The notes under the pieces were generated by a model. That model was not told where the DNA came from. It did not search any database and saw only the letters and a list, made by a program, of their open reading frames with translations. Of a stretch of DNA of 7,467 nt, positions 7,062 through 7,467 are shown piece after piece; within the stretch, counting starts at the first letter, position 1; each line of letters opens with the position of its first letter. The translations under genes and the position numbers were made by a program. Source of the DNA: Azoarcus sp. (GTDB lineage: Bacteria; Pseudomonadota; Gammaproteobacteria; Burkholderiales; Rhodocyclaceae); the NCBI GenBank assembly GCA_023230755.1, contig JALNWS010000191.1, forward strand, positions 1 to 7,467, in the 5' to 3' direction.

Positions 7062-7352
7062 ATGAAACCGTCGGACGCACTTCGGCATCGCGAGCAGTCG
7101 GTCCGCGATACAGCCGCACGTTTCCATGTGCGTAATCCGCGAGTGTTTGGTTCCGTTCTGCATGGAACAGACAAGGACGGCAGTGACCTTGATCTTCTGG
7201 TTGATCCGCAGCCTGGAACGACCCTGTTCGACCTTGGGGGGCTGCAGGTGGAGCTTGAAGACATGCTGGGCGTAAGCGTTGATGTGGTTACGCCTGGCGA
7301 TTTGCCCGCCCGGATTCGTGCGCAAGTGATTGGCGAAGCTCGCCCCTTATGA
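7062..7352 (+). CDS. mntA: MntA-type minimal nucleotidyltransferase antitoxin
   Basis: This is a 96-residue minimal nucleotidyltransferase of the MNT family. In characterised MntA-HepT (type VII) pairs the antitoxin blocks the HEPN ribonuclease HepT by adding AMP residues to a tyrosine near its active site. The sequence shows the family signature GSX10DXD exactly: Gly30-Ser31, then Asp42 and Asp44 within SDLDLLVD. A third acidic residue, Asp74 in VSVDVV, completes the usual metal-binding triad, so the enzyme looks catalytically intact. The start is supported by AAAGG 6 nt upstream. The stop overlaps the start of the next gene by four bases (ATGA), the coupling normal for these pairs. It is divergent from csy1 and could serve genome maintenance or defence of this locus. 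The family is clear; the biological role here is inferred. Confidence 0.92.
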   Translation: MKPSDALRHREQSVRDTAARFHVRNPRVFGSVLHGTDKDGSDLDLLVDPQPGTTLFDLGGLQVELEDMLGVSVDVVTPGDLPARIRAQVIGEARPL

Positions 7353-7467
7353 ACAACACGGCGCGTCTCACGCTCTGGATCGAACAAATGCGCGAAGCTG
7401 CGGGAAATGCGTGCAGTTACATTGACGGACTCGACTTTGAGGCCTTTGAACATGACAAGCGAACCCA
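7349..7467 (+). CDS. hepT: HepT-like HEPN toxin (DUF86 family), N-terminal fragment
   Basis: Thirty-nine codons are present before the window ends. The start ATG overlaps the mntA stop (ATGA). The visible part, with TLWIEQMREAAGNACSYIDG followed by LDFEAFEHDKRT, fits the beginning of DUF86/HepT HEPN proteins: a long first helix, then a short acidic-aromatic stretch and a DKRT-type motif. Position directly after a MNT gene supports this strongly. HepT proteins are ribonucleases whose RX4-6H catalytic motif lies near the C-terminus, outside this window, so whether the toxin is intact cannot be told. Confidence 0.85.
   Translation, partial: MNNTARLTLWIEQMREAAGNACSYIDGLDFEAFEHDKRT

Overview
This window is the effector half of a type I-F CRISPR-Cas locus, with a MntA-HepT toxin-antitoxin module at its far end. 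The GC-rich coding sequence, the type I-F machinery and Cas proteins very close (from memory) to the Pseudomonas aeruginosa Csy proteins point to a Pseudomonadota, most likely gammaproteobacterial, chromosome. I cannot name the genus. No transposase, integrase, tRNA or rRNA is visible.

Layout. Positions 1-2857 are a long CRISPR array of 48 apparently identical 28-bp repeats with 47 complete spacers (41 of 32 nt, 6 of 33 nt). It runs off the left edge. Repeat orientation shows that crRNA is made from the minus strand, so the leader end is on the right. Positions 2858-2987 are the AT-rich leader, which holds a 10-bp stem-loop directly followed by a boxA-like element and a possible promoter. Positions 2988-6961 are a compact minus-strand operon, transcribed csy1 (cas8f), csy2 (cas5f), csy3 (cas7f), cas6f (csy4). 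A 100-bp divergent intergenic region follows. On the plus strand from 7062 come mntA and the first 39 codons of hepT, cut by the right edge.

How it works together. Cas6f cuts the array transcript at each repeat hairpin. Cas8f, Cas5f, a Cas7f backbone and Cas6f assemble on each crRNA into the Csy (Cascade) surveillance complex, which finds DNA next to a PAM. The usual upstream partners, cas1 (adaptation) and cas2-3 (adaptation and target degradation), are not where they normally lie: csy1 is preceded by the toxin-antitoxin module. They may lie left of the array or elsewhere, or the locus may be effector-only. The long uniform array favours their presence somewhere in the genome.

Most notable observations: the separated effector operon, the hairpin-boxA arrangement in the leader (possible antitermination of a long array), the abutting MntA-HepT module, and spacers whose translations resemble phage proteins (a GH19 endolysin motif; a possible Mu-like head protein).
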